Assembly (NCBI GenBank): GCA_031280275.1
Contig: JAITGX010000040.1
Location: 1-53,681 of the forward strand
Direction of reading: 5' to 3'
Origin: Synergistaceae bacterium
Lineage (GTDB): Bacteria; Synergistota; Synergistia; Synergistales; Aminobacteriaceae
Length of the DNA stretch: 53,681 nt
Positions 51,799 to 53,681 of the stretch are shown in pieces. The position numbers were made by a program, and so were the translations under genes. The first letter of the stretch is position 1; the number at the start of each line of letters is the position of its first letter. A model generated the notes under the pieces. The model did no database searches. It was given only the letters and a program-made list of their open reading frames with translations, and was not told the DNA's origin.

Positions 51799-51847
51799 TA
51801 TATCTCCCCTTTGCATAATCAAGCTATGTTTTCATCAAATGTTTTCC

Positions 51848-53314
51848 TCAAAAAGCGGTACTTTTTGCCGCCTTGCCGGCTGTTAGGCAGCCCACAAGAA
51901 ACATGACGATGAAACTTACGATTACCCCCCATGCTCCAGCGGCCATAACGCTCTTTTCAATACCGCTGATAATATAAACATACAAATAGAAACCAAGTCC
52001 GCAAAATGTCGCGCAAATAGCCGCTATAGCGCTCTTGAATCTTGGAAACAATATCGCAACCATCAAGGGCGCAAGCGTGGCGGACGCCACTCCGGAAATG
52101 CCTATCCAAACCATAACTCCCATAAATGCAGGAGGGTTGAGCACCAAGTACAGTGAAACGGCGACTATAAGGGTCGGGAAAATTCTTGTCAGAAGAAAAG
52201 CCACCCTGTCCGCTTTTTCTTCGCTCATTTTTAAAATTCCGCGTTTTACTAAAGTTTTTTTGAAAACATCCGTGGCTAGGCATGTCGTTATGACAATGGT
52301 AAGCCCGCAAGCTGTCGACATAAGTGCGGCTATAATCGCCACGGCAATTAATGTCGAAATTATAGGATGGAAAAGTTTGGAATATACGACTAAAGAGCTG
52401 TCTGGCACGGTAAGGGTTGGATCGATTGCGCGCATGTATATGCCGCCAAACATAACCAGCAGACAGCAAAACGCGGAGATCATCCAAGTAATAATCATTT
52501 TTTTCATATCTTTGGGATTTTTGAGCGCCATAATTTTATTGAGCAGCTGCGGTTGTCCCGCAAAGGCGAACTCGACGAACAACACCCCAAATACCGCAGC
52601 ATAAGAATACATATGCAGGGCATTTGGGTTGGTTACGGCAACAAAATTCGGATCTTGCGCCGCAATGATCATGGACACTTCCGTCAAGCCGCCCTGAAAA
52701 ATTACAAACCCCGAAAGAAAAACGAAAACGCCGCAGAACATCATGATAATCATCTGGCCAATGCTGGTGTAAACGTCGGCGAACAGCCCTCCCATAGTCA
52801 CATAAACAGCGGTGACAATGGCGACGGAGTATAATGCCGCCTTATATTCAACACCTTCTATCATGCCAGATATCACCGAAGCGCCCGCGGAAAACTGTCC
52901 CGCTATATAGAATATCTGGAGCAGAAATGCGATTGCTATAATGCAGCGCAGAGTATCGCTCTTGTAGGAAGTGGCTAACCAGTCGGCCATGGTATCAACC
53001 TTCAGGCTTTCCGTTCCTTCCCGCACGCCCTTTGCGATAATAATGAATCCCAGCGTAGACGCTCCAAATATGGCAAGAAAAATCCATAGGGCGGTCTGCC
53101 CCCAAGCGTACATATAGCCGACATATCCCTGAAATGTGGCCGCGCTGAAGAAAGAGGCGGAGAAGGCGAGTCCTAACGGAATCGGCCCCAAAGATTTACC
53201 GGCCAACGCAAAATCACTGGCGTCTTTTATCTTTTTAGCTCCAATAAAACCTACAAAAATGACAAAGAACAAATAAAGGCTGATGCCAATGATCATCCAT
53301 GTGTTTAACGACAT
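51848..53314 (-). CDS. Sodium:solute symporter (SSS family)
   Basis: A 488-residue, about 13-span transporter. DFALAGKSLGPIPLGLAFSASFFSAATFQGYVGYMYAWG is the family's first-helix region with Na+-site small residues; SAGASVISGMIEGVEY and LMSTACGLTIVITTCLATDV follow. ATG 53314 (MSLNTWMIIGISLYL) is chosen over the 39-codon longer track frame; GGAGG lies upstream. The substrate is unknown; co-location with a nitrilase-type amidase hints at an amide, ureide or amino-acid-like compound. Confidence 0.9.
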   Translation of the reverse strand: MSLNTWMIIGISLYLFFVIFVGFIGAKKIKDASDFALAGKSLGPIPLGLAFSASFFSAATFQGYVGYMYAWGQTALWIFLAIFGASTLGFIIIAKGVREGTESLKVDTMADWLATSYKSDTLRCIIAIAFLLQIFYIAGQFSAGASVISGMIEGVEYKAALYSVAIVTAVYVTMGGLFADVYTSIGQMIIMMFCGVFVFLSGFVIFQGGLTEVSMIIAAQDPNFVAVTNPNALHMYSYAAVFGVLFVEFAFAGQPQLLNKIMALKNPKDMKKMIITWMISAFCCLLVMFGGIYMRAIDPTLTVPDSSLVVYSKLFHPIISTLIAVAIIAALMSTACGLTIVITTCLATDVFKKTLVKRGILKMSEEKADRVAFLLTRIFPTLIVAVSLYLVLNPPAFMGVMVWIGISGVASATLAPLMVAILFPRFKSAIAAICATFCGLGFYLYVYIISGIEKSVMAAGAWGVIVSFIVMFLVGCLTAGKAAKSTAF

Positions 53315-53419
53315 GAAACACACGCCTCCTCGTGAAATAAATTTGTTGAAAGTAAGCCGAACATCCGGTAAATTTCCACCGTAAAGATTCGTCGGGTAAG
53401 CTCGTTCCACCCCCTCACG

Positions 53420-53575
53420 GCATATCTGCAACCTGAGTCCGCAAAACCTGTATCGGAGACTGCTTAACCATCTCTATACGAGAAGCGGTTTACCTCCCTC
53501 CCAAAGAAATTTTTTAGTCACGGGCCAGGTACCAGGAACGCCAGTCCGCAGCCCTTCTATACCCTAAATCCCCCA
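53420..53575 (-). pseudogene. Relic of a second nitrilase gene
   Basis: The plus-strand text GCATATCTGCAACCTGAGTC onward aligns with 51238-51342 of the intact nitrilase (GCATATCTGCAATCCCAGTC), through TCTATACGAGAAGCG and AAAGAAATTTTTT. After an apparent deletion of about 100 bases it aligns again near 51475-51530 (GGAACGCCAGTCCGCAGCCC against GGGACGCCAGTTCACTGTCC). Several indels break the frame. It lies upstream of the symporter in the same orientation as the intact gene, suggesting an old duplication. Confidence 0.72.
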
Positions 53576-53579
53576 AAAA

Positions 53580-53681
53580 TTATATGCTTATATCTATCAA
53601 ACATAGATTAAGCTCATATTTAGGGATAGACAAGACCCCCCTATAAGCATATAATAATTGGAATTTTATATGCTTATAGGG
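53580..53681. repeat. Triplicated TTATATGCTTATA motif with a 16-bp palindrome
   Basis: TTATATGCTTATA occurs at 53580-53592 and 53666-53678, and inverted at 53642-53654. The last two form a perfect 16-bp inverted repeat, CCCTATAAGCATATAA (53639-53654) and TTATATGCTTATAGGG (53666-53681), 11 bases apart. The window ends there, so the structure may continue. Repeated operators or the end of a small mobile element are both possible. Confidence 0.65.

Overview
The window looks like a chromosomal segment around the replication origin of a fairly GC-rich, anaerobic-type bacterium. The gene set suggests a member of the Synergistota, possibly gut-associated: a RACo-like corrinoid-activation protein, CsaB beside a DUF5693 protein, RNase J, short-form Psd with PssA, TPP-controlled thiDME, a FatA-type thioesterase and many hybrid kinases. 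This is inference from gene content; no rRNA or marker comparison could be run, and a related Gram-positive or Negativicutes lineage is not excluded.

Layout. 1-150: 3' end of a 5S rRNA gene, a strong terminator and a promoter. 190-7701: a signalling cluster of a stand-alone response regulator, a hybrid kinase, a membrane-anchored BMP-type binding protein and a second hybrid kinase. 7894-9029: msrA and thpR. 9030-10070: decayed IS sequence and a secreted cupin gene bracketed by long inverted repeats. 10082-12938 (minus): trkA-trkH potassium uptake. 13095-18097 (minus): uvrA, a PNPOx-like protein and the RACo-like protein. 18295-22227 (minus): a 1310-residue hybrid kinase. 22462-26532 (minus): recF, dnaN and dnaA, with oriC in the dnaA-dnaN gap and a second DnaA-box cluster upstream of dnaA. 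27303-31040: acyl-ACP thioesterase and a fourth hybrid kinase. 31110-31181: tRNA-Thr(CGT). 31549-35434: gyrA-psd-pssA. 35480-37938: TPP riboswitch and thiD-thiM-thiE. 37951-40928: dinG-like helicase (minus), rpsT and ogt (plus). 40948-46964 (minus): rnj-uppP-maf-DUF5693-csaB, largely envelope functions. 47260-49453 (minus): tyrA-aroB behind an apparent Tyr/Phe-rich leader peptide and attenuator. 49485-50785: graveyard of ISAs1- and IS4-type transposases. 50842-53314 (minus): sodium:solute symporter, a 31-residue membrane protein missing from the ORF track, and a nitrilase-family amidase; a decayed second copy of the nitrilase lies upstream of the symporter.

The observations most worth following are: (1) a roughly 105-bp dispersed palindromic element, seven full or partial copies, that tends to sit exactly at the stop codons of genes and in places supplies their C-terminal codons; (2) an oriC with seven uninterrupted TAG trios ordered as DnaA boxes, G-run, trios, AT-rich DNA; (3) a candidate ribosome-mediated attenuator for tyrA-aroB; (4) a binding protein encoded between two hybrid kinases without transporter genes; (5) the symporter, mini-protein and nitrilase operon with its relic duplicate; (6) the cupin gene enclosed in inverted repeats.
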